Shown piece by piece: positions 7,013 to 14,338 of a stretch of DNA of 19,088 nt. The notes beneath the pieces were generated by a model, which worked only from the letters and a program-made list of their open reading frames with translations, searched no databases and was not told where the DNA came from. The stretch's first letter is position 1; every line of letters starts with the position of its first letter. Origin of the DNA: Oscillospiraceae bacterium (GTDB lineage: Bacteria; Bacillota; Clostridia; Oscillospirales; Oscillospiraceae); assembly GCA_016293265.1 (NCBI GenBank), contig JAEDEN010000033.1, positions 1-19,088 on the forward strand. Reading direction: 5' to 3'. A program made the translations under genes and the position numbers.

Positions 7013-7051
7013 AAACGAAGGAAGTGCCGCTGGCATTTCCTTCGTTTTTTT
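7013..7051 (+). terminator. Intrinsic terminator after the lipoprotein gene
   Basis: A long stem (15 bp with one wobble: 7013-7027 with 7033-7047) closes a 5-base loop and runs into a tract of seven T residues (7045-7051). It begins 10 bases after the stop codon. Confidence 0.92.
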
Positions 7052-7081
7052 GTGAAGGACACAGGAGGAGAAATCCCACCC

Positions 7082-7110
7082 TTGCAGGGCGGTGGGGAAA
7101 GTGGTACACT
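7082..7110 (+). promoter_or_regulatory. Promoter of the SLH-repeat protein gene
   Basis: TTGCAG (7082-7087), a 17-base spacer and TACACT (7105-7110) form a good sigma-A type promoter. It predicts a leader of roughly 125 bases before the start at 7244. Confidence 0.65.
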
Positions 7111-7122
7111 GAAATAGAAAAG

Positions 7123-7163
7123 AGAGGCAAAATTTTCTTCGGCATGGGTCACATTTTGCCTCT
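7123..7163 (+). promoter_or_regulatory. Leader hairpin in the SLH gene 5' region
   Basis: An 11-bp perfect stem, AGAGGCAAAAT (7123-7133) with ATTTTGCCTCT (7153-7163), encloses a 19-base loop a few bases after the predicted transcription start. Only three T residues follow, so it is not a strong terminator. An mRNA-stabilising 5' stem or an attenuator is possible. Confidence 0.45.
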
Positions 7164-7243
7164 TTGCTTACATATATCAATGTACTCTGTTTTACCCGCA
7201 CAAAACACGGCCCTGTGCCGCAAATATGGAAAGGAGTCTCTCT

Positions 7244-8626
7244 ATGAAACGTTTCCTGACCCTGCTACTCACTACGCTGGTCCTCACGGCGGCGCTGTGC
7301 GTCAGCGCATCCGCCTCTGACTTCGACGCCGTGGCGGAAGACCTCTCCGCCATCGGTATGTTCCGCGGCACCGGCGCCAGCTTCGAACTGGACCGTGCTC
7401 CCACCCGGGCCGAGGCCGCCATCATGCTGGTGCGCCTTTACGGCGCCGAGGAGGAGGCCACTGCCGACTATGCCGCCGGCAAGATCCAGCACCCCTTCAA
7501 GGACGTGCCCTCCTTCGCCGCCCCCCATGTGGCCTGGCTCTATGAAAAGGAGTTGACCAAGGGTATGTCCGCCGACACCTTCGGCTCCACCGGTGCCTGC
7601 AGCGCCCAGAACTACGCAACCTTCCTGCTGCGTGCCCTGGGCTACAAGGACGGCGTGGACTTCGAGTATTCCGGCGCCCTGGCCTATGCCGGCGAGAAGG
7701 GCTTCTATAACGAGATGATGTTCTCCGGCGATTTCCTGCGGGATGACCTGGCCGCCCTTACTTACCAGGCTCTGGCCGCGGACACCAAGGAAGGCGGCAC
7801 CTATCTGCTCAAGAGCCTGGTGGACAGCGGCGCTGTCAGCGCTGAAGCCGCCAAGCCCATGACTGAGAAAATGGAGCTCTATCGCACCATCAGCAGCATT
7901 TCCGCCACCCAGGGGGATGCCCTGGATATGGGATTGAAGGCGAAGATGGACATCACCATGGCTTACGGCGGCATCACCGAGACCACTGCCACCAACATGG
8001 AGGGCAGCATCGCCATGAAGAAGACCGATGACGACATCCAGATGGCCTATGAGATGGCGATCAAGGCCAATGGCCTTGACATGGATATGGGAATCTGGAT
8101 GAAGGACGGCTGGATGTACCTGTCCATGAGCAACGGCACCAACACCCAGAAGGTCAAGTCCTATCTGGGTGACATGGAAGCCATGCTGGAAGAACTGGGC
8201 GGGCTGGAGATTTCCGAGATGACCGGCGTTGACGTCAGCGGCCTTGCCGCAATCAAGTCCCTTACCGCTGAGAAGTCCGGTTCCGACACCGTGTATACCA
8301 TGGTGGTCTCCGGCAGCCTGGGTGGTATGATGGACACCGTGATGAGCCTGGTGGGTCAGGAGACCGAAGGTATGAATATAGGCGAGATCTCCGTGGCCCA
8401 GACCGTGAGCCGCTCCGGAGAGCTGAAGGAGATCCGCTTGCTGTTCTCCATGAGCATGAAGATGGCCCTCCCCGATGAGACCGGCACCATGATCCCCATC
8501 ACCGCCGACTACGACTATGACATCACCATGGGCATCAATGCCATGGGCAAGGATGTGAAGATCAGCTTCCCCAGCTTCTCCGGCTTTGTGGAGATCGACC
8601 CCAGCCAGATGGAAGCCATCGCCTGA
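7244..8626 (+). CDS. Secreted protein with SLH-like repeats and a methionine-rich C-terminal domain
   Basis: The 460-residue product begins with a signal peptide (MKRF, hydrophobic core to about residue 20, cleavage near SASAS). Three S-layer-homology-like repeats follow: 27-66 (ending TRAEAAIMLVRLYG), 85-133 (FKDV start, ending LLRALGY) and a weaker one at 140-178. SLH domains bind secondary cell wall polymers, so the protein should be held on the wall. Residues 210-460 form a separate beta-rich domain full of methionine (for example MDMGIWMKDGWMYLSM). It is somewhat like the DUF6612/LolA-type lipid- or ligand-binding fold, which is an inference from pattern only. AAAGGAG lies 7 bases before the chosen start. 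The in-frame ATG at 7226 lacks one. The gene has its own promoter and terminator. Confidence 0.88.
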   Translation: MKRFLTLLLTTLVLTAALCVSASASDFDAVAEDLSAIGMFRGTGASFELDRAPTRAEAAIMLVRLYGAEEEATADYAAGKIQHPFKDVPSFAAPHVAWLYEKELTKGMSADTFGSTGACSAQNYATFLLRALGYKDGVDFEYSGALAYAGEKGFYNEMMFSGDFLRDDLAALTYQALAADTKEGGTYLLKSLVDSGAVSAEAAKPMTEKMELYRTISSISATQGDALDMGLKAKMDITMAYGGITETTATNMEGSIAMKKTDDDIQMAYEMAIKANGLDMDMGIWMKDGWMYLSMSNGTNTQKVKSYLGDMEAMLEELGGLEISEMTGVDVSGLAAIKSLTAEKSGSDTVYTMVVSGSLGGMMDTVMSLVGQETEGMNIGEISVAQTVSRSGELKEIRLLFSMSMKMALPDETGTMIPITADYDYDITMGINAMGKDVKISFPSFSGFVEIDPSQMEAIA

Positions 8627-8645
8627 CGGAAATACGCAAAAATGC

Positions 8646-8684
8646 AAAAAGGATGCCGCGGGATTTTCCCGCGGCATCCTTTTT
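8646..8684. terminator. Bidirectional terminator between the SLH gene and the membrane protein gene
   Basis: A perfect 17-bp stem with a 5-base loop, built around GGATGCCGCGGG and its complement, is flanked by A5 and T5, so it works on both strands. It lies between the convergent stops at 8626 and 8687. Confidence 0.94.
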
Positions 8685-8686
8685 GT

Positions 8687-9202
8687 TCAGTGAAAGAATC
8701 TTTTTCGGAATTTTTGCCGCCACAGGAGCGTCAGCCGTTCCAGGGCTGCATCCAGCAGCAAAAAGACCAGGTTACCCAGCGCCAGCAGCGCAAGGCGGAG
8801 GAGCCGCCCTGCCTCCAGCAGATCCGCCGTCAATCCCATCAGGCGCAGCACCGCACCGTATAAAAGCAGAATGGTTCCGGTGCAGAGCAGGAGCTTTACC
8901 GCCAGACGCGCCCACCGGCAGGGAATACGGGCCAGCCGGGGCCGCAGCAGGGGATACCAGCCGAAAAAGACGTACACCAGCGCCGTCTCCCGGTCGGGGG
9001 TAAGCAGGAGGGAAAGAAGGCTTACCGACACCCAGGCCGCTCCCGCCATAGGGAGGCCGTATTCCTCCCGTACCGGCAGCAGCACTGCCATGGCCAGAAG
9101 GGGGGCGCAGTAGGTGGCCCCGGGGATCAGTCCCCCAAAGGAGAGAATCACCACGGCCAGGGCGTTTAAAAGGCCGCATAGGGCCACTTCCCGGCTTTTC
9201 AT
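8687..9202 (-). CDS. Small polytopic membrane protein, ECF S-component-like
   Basis: The 171-residue product has five or six predicted transmembrane helices (about 7-27, 29-45, 50-68, 74-88, 101-122, 131-155) and a basic C-terminal tail. Size, helix number and the ALCGLLNALAVVIL opening resemble substrate-binding S components of ECF vitamin/metal transporters, but no diagnostic motif was recognised, so this is only a suggestion. It is the last gene of the unit with two CobW-like GTPases. Its ATG directly follows the upstream TAA with no spacer. The nearest ribosome site, AGGAGG, is 14 bases away inside the upstream gene and can pair with CTCCT, shortening the distance. Translation is therefore probably coupled. 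A metal-related transport role is inferred from neighbours alone. Confidence 0.8.
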   Translation of the reverse strand: MKSREVALCGLLNALAVVILSFGGLIPGATYCAPLLAMAVLLPVREEYGLPMAGAAWVSVSLLSLLLTPDRETALVYVFFGWYPLLRPRLARIPCRWARLAVKLLLCTGTILLLYGAVLRLMGLTADLLEAGRLLRLALLALGNLVFLLLDAALERLTLLWRQKFRKRFFH

Positions 9203-10144
9203 TTAGAAGGAGACAACCTCCTGGGCAGGTTTTTCGCACCGGGCTACGGACGTCACCCGCATCACCGGGCCTTCCCCCTGATAGGCGGGGTGGGACTCAA
9301 GGGCCATTTGGGCGGTGACTTCGATCCACTCCCGGTTCTGGTACTGGGCAAGGCCCTCCCCTTTGGCCACAAGGCCCAGGAACTGAACGTCATTCTCACA
9401 GCACACCATGGCGAAGCGGCCGGGGCAGAGGGTGCCGGGGTACTGCTTGGAATGGCACATAATGAGCTTCATGTGGACAGTTTTCCCTACGTAGCGGTCG
9501 GGGTGGTCCATCACATCCACGTACCAGACGCCGAAGTCCTCGTCAGGGATGCGGATGACCTCCTGACTCAGGTCGAAGGGGCACTCGTCCCCGGTGAGGT
9601 AGTCCTCGCTGGTGCCGTCCAGATTTTCAAAGTAGATGTCCGCCTGGCGGTTCACCATGCGCAGGTTGCGCTGGCGCAGGCTCTCCCGCAGCTCCGGCGT
9701 ACAGCGGTTGAAGACCAGAAGATCGGTGTTCATCACCTTTTCCATCATGAGCTGGCCCATGTTCCGGGCGTAGGGCTCAAAGGTGGAGGCGTCCACAAAG
9801 GTCATGATCTGGTAGAGCACCCAGTTGGCAGGCAGGACCTCCCGGTAGAGCCGCTCCATCTGCCACATACCGTTGTACTCGATAAGCACCTGCCTGGGGC
9901 GGTACTGCTTCTCCCAGGCCTTCAGGGTGGAGCATTTGAGGTCCTCCTCGTTTTCCACCTGTACCACGGTGACGTTTTCCAGGGCCTTGGGGTCGTATTC
10001 CTCCTCGCCCTCCTCGCAGCAGATCAGCAGCGTCCGCTCCTCCCGGGCGAAGCCGTCCTGGAGGATGCCGTTGATGAAATTGGTCTTGCCGCCGTCCAGA
10101 AAGCCAGCTACCAGATAAACGGGGATGTCGTTATTTCTTGCCAT
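9203..10144 (-). CDS. Divergent CobW/COG0523-like P-loop protein with OB-like C-terminal domain
   Basis: This 313-residue protein starts with a CobW-type GTPase fold. Walker A is GFLDGGKT (14-21), the Walker B-equivalent strand is LIEYNG (87-92), and FVDAST (117-121) matches the VVDAS of CobW. It departs from the family in key places. There is no CxCC metal motif, the switch region holds ICCEEGEEE instead of ENEFGE, and the NKxD base-recognition motif reads NRCT. The C-terminal 95 residues (217-313) are not a CobW_C domain. GKTVHMKLIM, PGRFAMVCCEND and the final VMRVTSVARCEKP resemble the C-terminal part of TIGR03943/YcgQ proteins, an OB-like fold found with putative permeases (similarity from memory). 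The start at 10144 follows GAGAGAGGG. It lies 16 bases after the His-rich GTPase gene and is surely co-transcribed with it. Confidence 0.85.
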   Translation of the reverse strand: MARNNDIPVYLVAGFLDGGKTNFINGILQDGFAREERTLLICCEEGEEEYDPKALENVTVVQVENEEDLKCSTLKAWEKQYRPRQVLIEYNGMWQMERLYREVLPANWVLYQIMTFVDASTFEPYARNMGQLMMEKVMNTDLLVFNRCTPELRESLRQRNLRMVNRQADIYFENLDGTSEDYLTGDECPFDLSQEVIRIPDEDFGVWYVDVMDHPDRYVGKTVHMKLIMCHSKQYPGTLCPGRFAMVCCENDVQFLGLVAKGEGLAQYQNREWIEVTAQMALESHPAYQGEGPVMRVTSVARCEKPAQEVVSF

Positions 10145-10160
10145 GGCGCACATCCCTCTC

Positions 10161-11330
10161 TCAAAGGCCGAAAAGGGCCTTGAGCTTGTCCTCCCGCAGC
10201 TCCGCGCCGATGACGCAGAGGCGGCCGGTATAGTCGGGGTGGCCGGGGCGGACGTCGTGCTCCTCAGGCACATAGTCGAATTCAATCCATTCACCCTCCG
10301 CGCCGTCCACAATGCCCTTGGCCCGCAGGATCTTGCCGTATTCGCCGGAATCCAGGGCGGTGAGGATGGAATGGATCTCCGCCGGGGCGAACTTCTTCGG
10401 GGTTTCCACGCCCCAGGAGGTGAAGACCTCGTCGGCGTGGTGATGGTGGTGATGGTCGTGGCAGCCGCAGCCGCAGTGTTCATCGTGATCGTGGTGGTGC
10501 TCGTGGTCATGGTCGTGGTCGTGGTCATGGTCGTGGTCATGGTCGTGGTCATGGCAGCCGCAGTGCTCATCGTGATCGTGATGGTGCTCGTGGTCATGGT
10601 CATGGTCGTGGTCATGGCAGCCGCAGTGCTCATCATGATCGTGATGGTGCTCATGCTCATGATGGTGGTGATGCTCATCCTCGTCGGCCTCATGCTCGGC
10701 ACGCATCTTTTCCAGCAGTTCCTCGGCCAGGGATACCTTCTCAATGGCAGAGAGGATGGTCTTGCCGGAAAGGGAATCCCAGGGAGTGGTGAGGATGGCG
10801 GCGGTGGGGTTCTTCTCCCGGAGCATGGCCACGGCGGCCTCCAGCTTCTCTTCCGTCAGCTTCTGGGTGCGGGAGAGAATGATGGTGCCGGCGGATTCCA
10901 CCTGGTTGTTGTAAAACTCGCCGAAGTTCTTCATGTAGACCTTCACCTTGCTGGCGTCCACCACAGCCACGGCGCTGCCAAGCTGCATCTCGCCGCTTTC
11001 CGCAACGGCGTTTTCCACTGCCACGATCACGTCGCTGAGCTTGCCCACGCCGGAGGGCTCGATGAGCACCCGGTCGGGATGGAAGCGGGATACAACGTCC
11101 TTCAGGGCCTGGTTAAAATCACCCACCAGGGAGCAGCAGATGCACCCGGAGGACATCTCGGAGATCTGCACGCCGGACTCCTTCAAAAAGCCGCCGTCGA
11201 TACTGATCTCGCCGAATTCGTTTTCAATCAGAACGATCTTCTCGCCCTGATAGACCTCCGCCAGGAGCTTTTTGATGAGCGTGGTTTTGCCGGCTCCCAA
11301 AAAGCCGGAAAAAATATCAATTTTTGTCAT
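10161..11330 (-). CDS. CobW/COG0523-family metal GTPase with His/Asp/Cys-rich insert
   Basis: G3E-family COG0523 GTPases deliver or manage metals such as zinc, cobalt or nickel. This 389-residue protein has Walker A GFLGAGKTT (9-17), ENEFGE (36-41), the metal-binding GCICC (Cys63, 65, 66), LIEPSG (89-94) and VVDAS (123-127). The NKxD position reads SRTQ (153-156), so nucleotide specificity may be relaxed. A CobW_C domain of about 85 residues ends the protein. Between the domains, residues 213-298 form an extraordinary metal-binding insert: three copies of HHHDHDEHCGC (228-238, 249-259, 278-288) joined by Asp-His runs of different length. The start follows AAAGGA 10 bases upstream. It heads a three-gene unit with its own promoter. 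The identity of the metal is unknown. Zinc or nickel is plausible from the ligands. Confidence 0.95.
   Translation of the reverse strand: MTKIDIFSGFLGAGKTTLIKKLLAEVYQGEKIVLIENEFGEISIDGGFLKESGVQISEMSSGCICCSLVGDFNQALKDVVSRFHPDRVLIEPSGVGKLSDVIVAVENAVAESGEMQLGSAVAVVDASKVKVYMKNFGEFYNNQVESAGTIILSRTQKLTEEKLEAAVAMLREKNPTAAILTTPWDSLSGKTILSAIEKVSLAEELLEKMRAEHEADEDEHHHHHEHEHHHDHDEHCGCHDHDHDHDHEHHHDHDEHCGCHDHDHDHDHDHDHDHDHEHHHDHDEHCGCGCHDHHHHHHADEVFTSWGVETPKKFAPAEIHSILTALDSGEYGKILRAKGIVDGAEGEWIEFDYVPEEHDVRPGHPDYTGRLCVIGAELREDKLKALFGL
10437..10694 (-). repeat. In-frame tandem repeats encoding the His-rich insert
   Basis: The DNA carries three imperfect repeats. Each has a unit encoding HHHDHDEHCGC followed by an array of GAC/CAT-CAC codon pairs (hexamer-like units of the ATGGTCGTGGTC type on the plus strand). 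The array lengths differ (about four versus eight Asp-His pairs), as expected from replication slippage in multiples of six bases that keep the frame. Confidence 0.9.
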
Positions 11331-11368
11331 GATGATCAGATCCTTTGTTCAAAATTCAAATCAAACCT

Positions 11369-11396
11369 ATCATACCATTAAAAGCGAAAAATGCAA
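11369..11396 (-). promoter_or_regulatory. Promoter of the CobW unit with an overlapping palindrome
   Basis: On the minus strand TTGCAT (11391-11396), a 16-base spacer and TATGAT (11369-11374) make a good sigma-A promoter in the 82-base gap after the symporter gene. The -35 box is overlapped by ATGC-AACC-GCAT (11391-11402), a short inverted repeat that could be an operator. It does not clearly match a Zur, Fur or other known box, and no cobalamin riboswitch is present. Confidence 0.65.
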
Positions 11397-11412
11397 CCGC
11401 ATCACAAAAAAT

Positions 11413-12738
11413 TTACGTTTTCCGGGCCTCTTTGGCCACGATGCCGGACAAAAGCAGCAGGCAGACCAGGTTGGGAAAGCACATCAGGGCGTTGCAAAGG
11501 TCCGACAGGGCGAACACCGTCTCCAGGGAGGCCACCGCGCCGTAAAAGGCCGCCGCCGCAAAGACCAGGCGGTAGACCAGGCGGAAGCGGAGGCCGAAAA
11601 GAAAGGAAAAGGCGCACTCCCCCTGATAAGCCCACCCCAGGATGGAGGAGAAGGCGAAGAGAACCACGGAAAGGGAGAGAAGGTCCCCGCCGGCCTTGCC
11701 GAAAACCGTTTCAAAGGCGGCGATGGTCAGTGCAGCCCCGGTGAGAGGTGTCCCGGTTCCGTCCGTGTTCCCCAGCACACCGGCGCAGCAGATGGCAAGG
11801 CCTGTGACAGTACACAGGAGGAATGCGTCGAATACCACGGCGGTCATGCCGGTGTAACCCTGGCGGAGGGGGTCGCCGTCTTCGCTGCAGGCGGCGGTGA
11901 TGGCGGCGGAGCCCAGTCCTGCCTCGTGGGTCAGCACCCCCCGGGCAACGCCGTAGCGGAAGGCGGCTCCTGCCGCGCCTCCGGCCGCCGCCCGGAAGGA
12001 AAAAGCCTCCCGTACCATCAGGGCAAGGGCTCCGGGCAGGGCATCCAGGTGGCAGGCCACCACCCAGAGCCCCGCGGCCATATACCCCAGGGCCATCACC
12101 GGCACCAGGACCTCCGCCATGCGGGAGATGGAGTGGATGCCCCCCAAAATGACGCAGAGGGCGATGAGGGCCGTTGCCAGGCCAGCCCTTCGGGGCGGAA
12201 CGCCAAAGGAGGTTTCCAGGGCGCCGGCGATGGCGTTGCTCTGGGTCATGCTGCCCATGGAGAAGGCCACCAGGAGGGTTGCCAGAGAGAAAAGAACCGC
12301 CAGCACACCGCCGAAGCGTCCCAGGGTGTCCCGCATCACATACATGGGCCCGCCCACCCACTGGCCCCGGGCGTCCCGCCGGCGAAATTTTACAGCCAGC
12401 AGGCACTCGGAAAACTTGGTGGCAAGTCCCGGCAGGGAGGAAAGCTCCATCCATACCAGGGCCCCCGGCCCGCCGGAGACCAGGGCTGTCGCCACGCCCA
12501 CGATGTTCCCGGTGCCGATGGTGGCGGAGAGGGCCGTCATCAGGGCGGAGAAGGGGGAGATGCCGCCCTCCCCGGCCCTGCGGGAGGAGGACCCCAGGGC
12601 CAGGCGCAGCGCGCCGCCCAGGTTCCGCAGGGGCAAAAAGCGGGTGCGGAAGGTCAAAAAGACCCCCACTCCCAGCAGCAGCGCGATGGTCCCCCCGCCC
12701 CAAAGGGCGTCCCGGGCGGCAAATAAAAGCTGTTCCAT
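11413..12738 (-). CDS. Sodium:alanine (AGCS family) symporter
   Basis: The 441-residue membrane protein belongs to the alanine/glycine:cation symporter family, which imports small neutral amino acids with sodium through a LeuT-like fold. Family signatures include TIGTGNIVGVATAL (about 73-86), GGPGALVWM (89-97), VGGPMYVM and the conserved GVLTHEAGLGSA segment (usually GxxxNEAGLGSA). About ten to eleven helices are predicted, and the length is typical (440-480). The start follows AAAGGGGG 7 bases upstream, but those G residues are the 3' arm of a very stable hairpin. No intrinsic terminator is seen between it and the CobW gene 82 bases downstream, so some read-through is possible. The precise amino acid cannot be told. 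Confidence 0.94.
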   Translation of the reverse strand: MEQLLFAARDALWGGGTIALLLGVGVFLTFRTRFLPLRNLGGALRLALGSSSRRAGEGGISPFSALMTALSATIGTGNIVGVATALVSGGPGALVWMELSSLPGLATKFSECLLAVKFRRRDARGQWVGGPMYVMRDTLGRFGGVLAVLFSLATLLVAFSMGSMTQSNAIAGALETSFGVPPRRAGLATALIALCVILGGIHSISRMAEVLVPVMALGYMAAGLWVVACHLDALPGALALMVREAFSFRAAAGGAAGAAFRYGVARGVLTHEAGLGSAAITAACSEDGDPLRQGYTGMTAVVFDAFLLCTVTGLAICCAGVLGNTDGTGTPLTGAALTIAAFETVFGKAGGDLLSLSVVLFAFSSILGWAYQGECAFSFLFGLRFRLVYRLVFAAAAFYGAVASLETVFALSDLCNALMCFPNLVCLLLLSGIVAKEARKT

Positions 12739-12745
12739 GGAAAAG

Positions 12746-12759
12746 CCCCCTTTCGGGGG
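12746..12759 (-). promoter_or_regulatory. GAAA-tetraloop hairpin covering the symporter ribosome site
   Basis: In the minus-strand transcript CCCCC-GAAA-GGGGG forms a five GC-pair stem capped by a GNRA tetraloop. The GGGGG arm is the Shine-Dalgarno sequence itself, 7 bases before the ATG, and is followed by CTTTT. The fold would hide the ribosome site. It could equally act as a weak terminator. Confidence 0.6.
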
Positions 12760-12791
12760 GAGTGTATGCGGCGGGGGAGGGGAAGATGCAA

Positions 12792-12821
12792 ACAGCGGAG
12801 CCGCAAAAGCGGCTCCGCTGT
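12792..12821 (-). terminator. Terminator-like hairpin after purB
   Basis: A perfect 13-bp stem ACAGCGGAGCCGC / GCGGCTCCGCTGT with a 4-base loop begins 5 bases after the purB stop. On the minus strand only three T residues follow, so strength is uncertain, but the stem is very stable and separates purB from the symporter gene. Confidence 0.75.
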
Positions 12822-12826
12822 AAGGC

Positions 12827-14245
12827 TTAAAGGTTGATTTCCACTGTTTCGGTGCTGGCTTGGGCCAGATAGGGTTTTACCATCGCCAGGAAGGCATCCA
12901 CCTGTTCCGGGCAGCGGCCAATGTAAAGGCTGGGTTCCAGCACGGCCTCCATCTCCGCCTCCGTCATGGCGAAGGCGGGCTCGGCGGCCAGGCGGGAGAG
13001 GAGGTCGCAGTTTTCGCCCTCTTTCATCTTCGCCGTGGCGGCCATGGAGCAGGTGCGGATGATCTCGTGGAGCTCCTGGCGGTCGCCGCCGCGCTTGACG
13101 GCCTCCATCATGAGGTTTTCGGTGGCGATGAAGGGGAGGTATTCCCGGACGGTGCGGTTTACGATCTTCTCATTGACCCGGAGCCCGTCGGTGACATTTT
13201 GTGCCAGGCGCAAAATGGCGTCGGCGCAGAGGAAGCCCTCCGGCATGGAGATGCGGCGGTTGGCGGAATCGTCCAGCGTCCGCTCCATCCACTGGACGGA
13301 GGCGGTCATGGGGGCGTTCATGGCGTCAGCCATGAGGTAGCGGGACAGAGAGCAGATGCGCTCGCAGCGCATGGGGTTGCGTTTATAAGGCATAGCGGAA
13401 GAGCCGATCTGGTTCTTCTCAAAGGGCTCCTCCACCTGCCGGTCGTGCTGGAGGAGGCGGATGTCGTTGGCCATCCGGTAGAGGCTCTGGGCGATGGCGG
13501 AGAGGACGTTCAGGATGCGGCTGTCCGCCTTGCGGGGATAGGTCTGGCCGCAGACGGCAAAGCACTGGTCAAAGCCGAAGGCGGCGGAGATCCTGCGGTT
13601 CATTTCGTCCACCTTGGCGCCGTCCCCCTCAAAGAGGTCCATGAAGCTGGCCTCGGTACCAGTGGTGCCCCGGCAGCCCAAAAAGCGCATCTGGGAAATC
13701 ACAAAATCCAGCTCCTCCAGGTCGGAGAGCAGGTCCTGCATCCAAAGGGTGGCCCGCTTGCCCACCGTCACCAGTTGGGCGGGCTGATAGTGGGTGTAGC
13801 CCAGGGTGGGGGTGGCTTTATAGGTTTCGGCAAAGGTGGAGAGGTTGCGCAGCACCGCCAGCAGCTCGCCCCGCAGGTATTTGAGGCCCTCCCGGTAGAG
13901 GATGAGGTCGGCGTTGTCTGTCACATAGCAGCTGGTGGCCCCCAGGTGGATGATGCCGGCGGCGGAGGGGGCTGCCTGGCCGTAGGCGTAGACATGGGCC
14001 ATGACGTCATGGCGGACTTCCTTCTCCCGACGGGCGGCAAGGTCGAAGTCAATATCGGTGATGTGGGCCTCCAGCTCCACCACCTGCTCCGCGCTCACCG
14101 GCAGGCCCAGCTCATGCTCGGCCCGGGCCAGCTCCACCCAGAGCTTCCGCCAGGTCTCAATCCGCTTTTCGGCGGAGAACAGGTGCAGCATGAAGGAGGA
14201 AGCGTAGCGGGAGGAAAGGGGGGATTCGTAACGGTCAGTAGACAT
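12827..14245 (-). CDS. purB: Adenylosuccinate lyase
   Basis: PurB cleaves fumarate from SAICAR in the de novo purine pathway and from adenylosuccinate to give AMP. The 472-residue protein belongs to the fumarase/aspartase superfamily. Conserved regions are the RHDVMAH segment with His79, TSCYVTDNAD (105-113), the general-acid THYQPAQ with His152, and the signature SSAMPYKRNP (282-291) with the catalytic serine loop and Lys288/Asn290. The start at 14245 is preferred over in-frame ATGs at 14257 and 14275, because GGAAGGA lies 11 bases upstream of it and would overlap or follow the others. It lies 146 bases downstream of purA on the same strand, so the two enzymes of the IMP-to-AMP branch sit together. 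Confidence 0.97.
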   Translation of the reverse strand: MSTDRYESPLSSRYASSFMLHLFSAEKRIETWRKLWVELARAEHELGLPVSAEQVVELEAHITDIDFDLAARREKEVRHDVMAHVYAYGQAAPSAAGIIHLGATSCYVTDNADLILYREGLKYLRGELLAVLRNLSTFAETYKATPTLGYTHYQPAQLVTVGKRATLWMQDLLSDLEELDFVISQMRFLGCRGTTGTEASFMDLFEGDGAKVDEMNRRISAAFGFDQCFAVCGQTYPRKADSRILNVLSAIAQSLYRMANDIRLLQHDRQVEEPFEKNQIGSSAMPYKRNPMRCERICSLSRYLMADAMNAPMTASVQWMERTLDDSANRRISMPEGFLCADAILRLAQNVTDGLRVNEKIVNRTVREYLPFIATENLMMEAVKRGGDRQELHEIIRTCSMAATAKMKEGENCDLLSRLAAEPAFAMTEAEMEAVLEPSLYIGRCPEQVDAFLAMVKPYLAQASTETVEINL

Positions 14246-14278
14246 AATGTTGCCCATCCTTCCAAATAAATTCAAATC

Positions 14279-14309
14279 ATTTTCGCCGCGGCGTGTAGGC
14301 GGCGAAAAT
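14279..14309 (-). promoter_or_regulatory. Hairpin just upstream of purB
   Basis: An 11-bp perfect stem, ATTTTCGCCGC / GCGGCGAAAAT, has a 9-base loop and ends about 15 bases before the purB ribosome site. The A/T-flanked shape resembles a terminator or attenuator in either direction, but no long T-run follows on the minus strand. Confidence 0.55.
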
Positions 14310-14338
14310 ACACTGACTCAGCCGTCTTGGGCGGTGAG

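Noticed and set aside
7265..8677. A 470-codon minus-strand frame rich in Gly and His opposite the SLH gene
   Set aside because: It is an antisense shadow of a gene with a signal peptide and SLH repeats, and it runs through the bidirectional terminator.
10437..10694. Repeats that could be mistaken for a CRISPR array
   Set aside because: They are contiguous in-frame codon repeats without unique spacers.
10145..10744. A 5' extension of the CobW-OB gene reading as Met/Thr-rich repeats
   Set aside because: It is the His-rich array of the upstream gene read in another frame. The ribosome site and P-loop place the true start at 10144.
11331..11412. Possible cobalamin riboswitch or Zur box upstream of the CobW unit
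   Set aside because: The gap is only 82 bases and shows a promoter and a short palindrome, but no B12-box or clear Zur operator.
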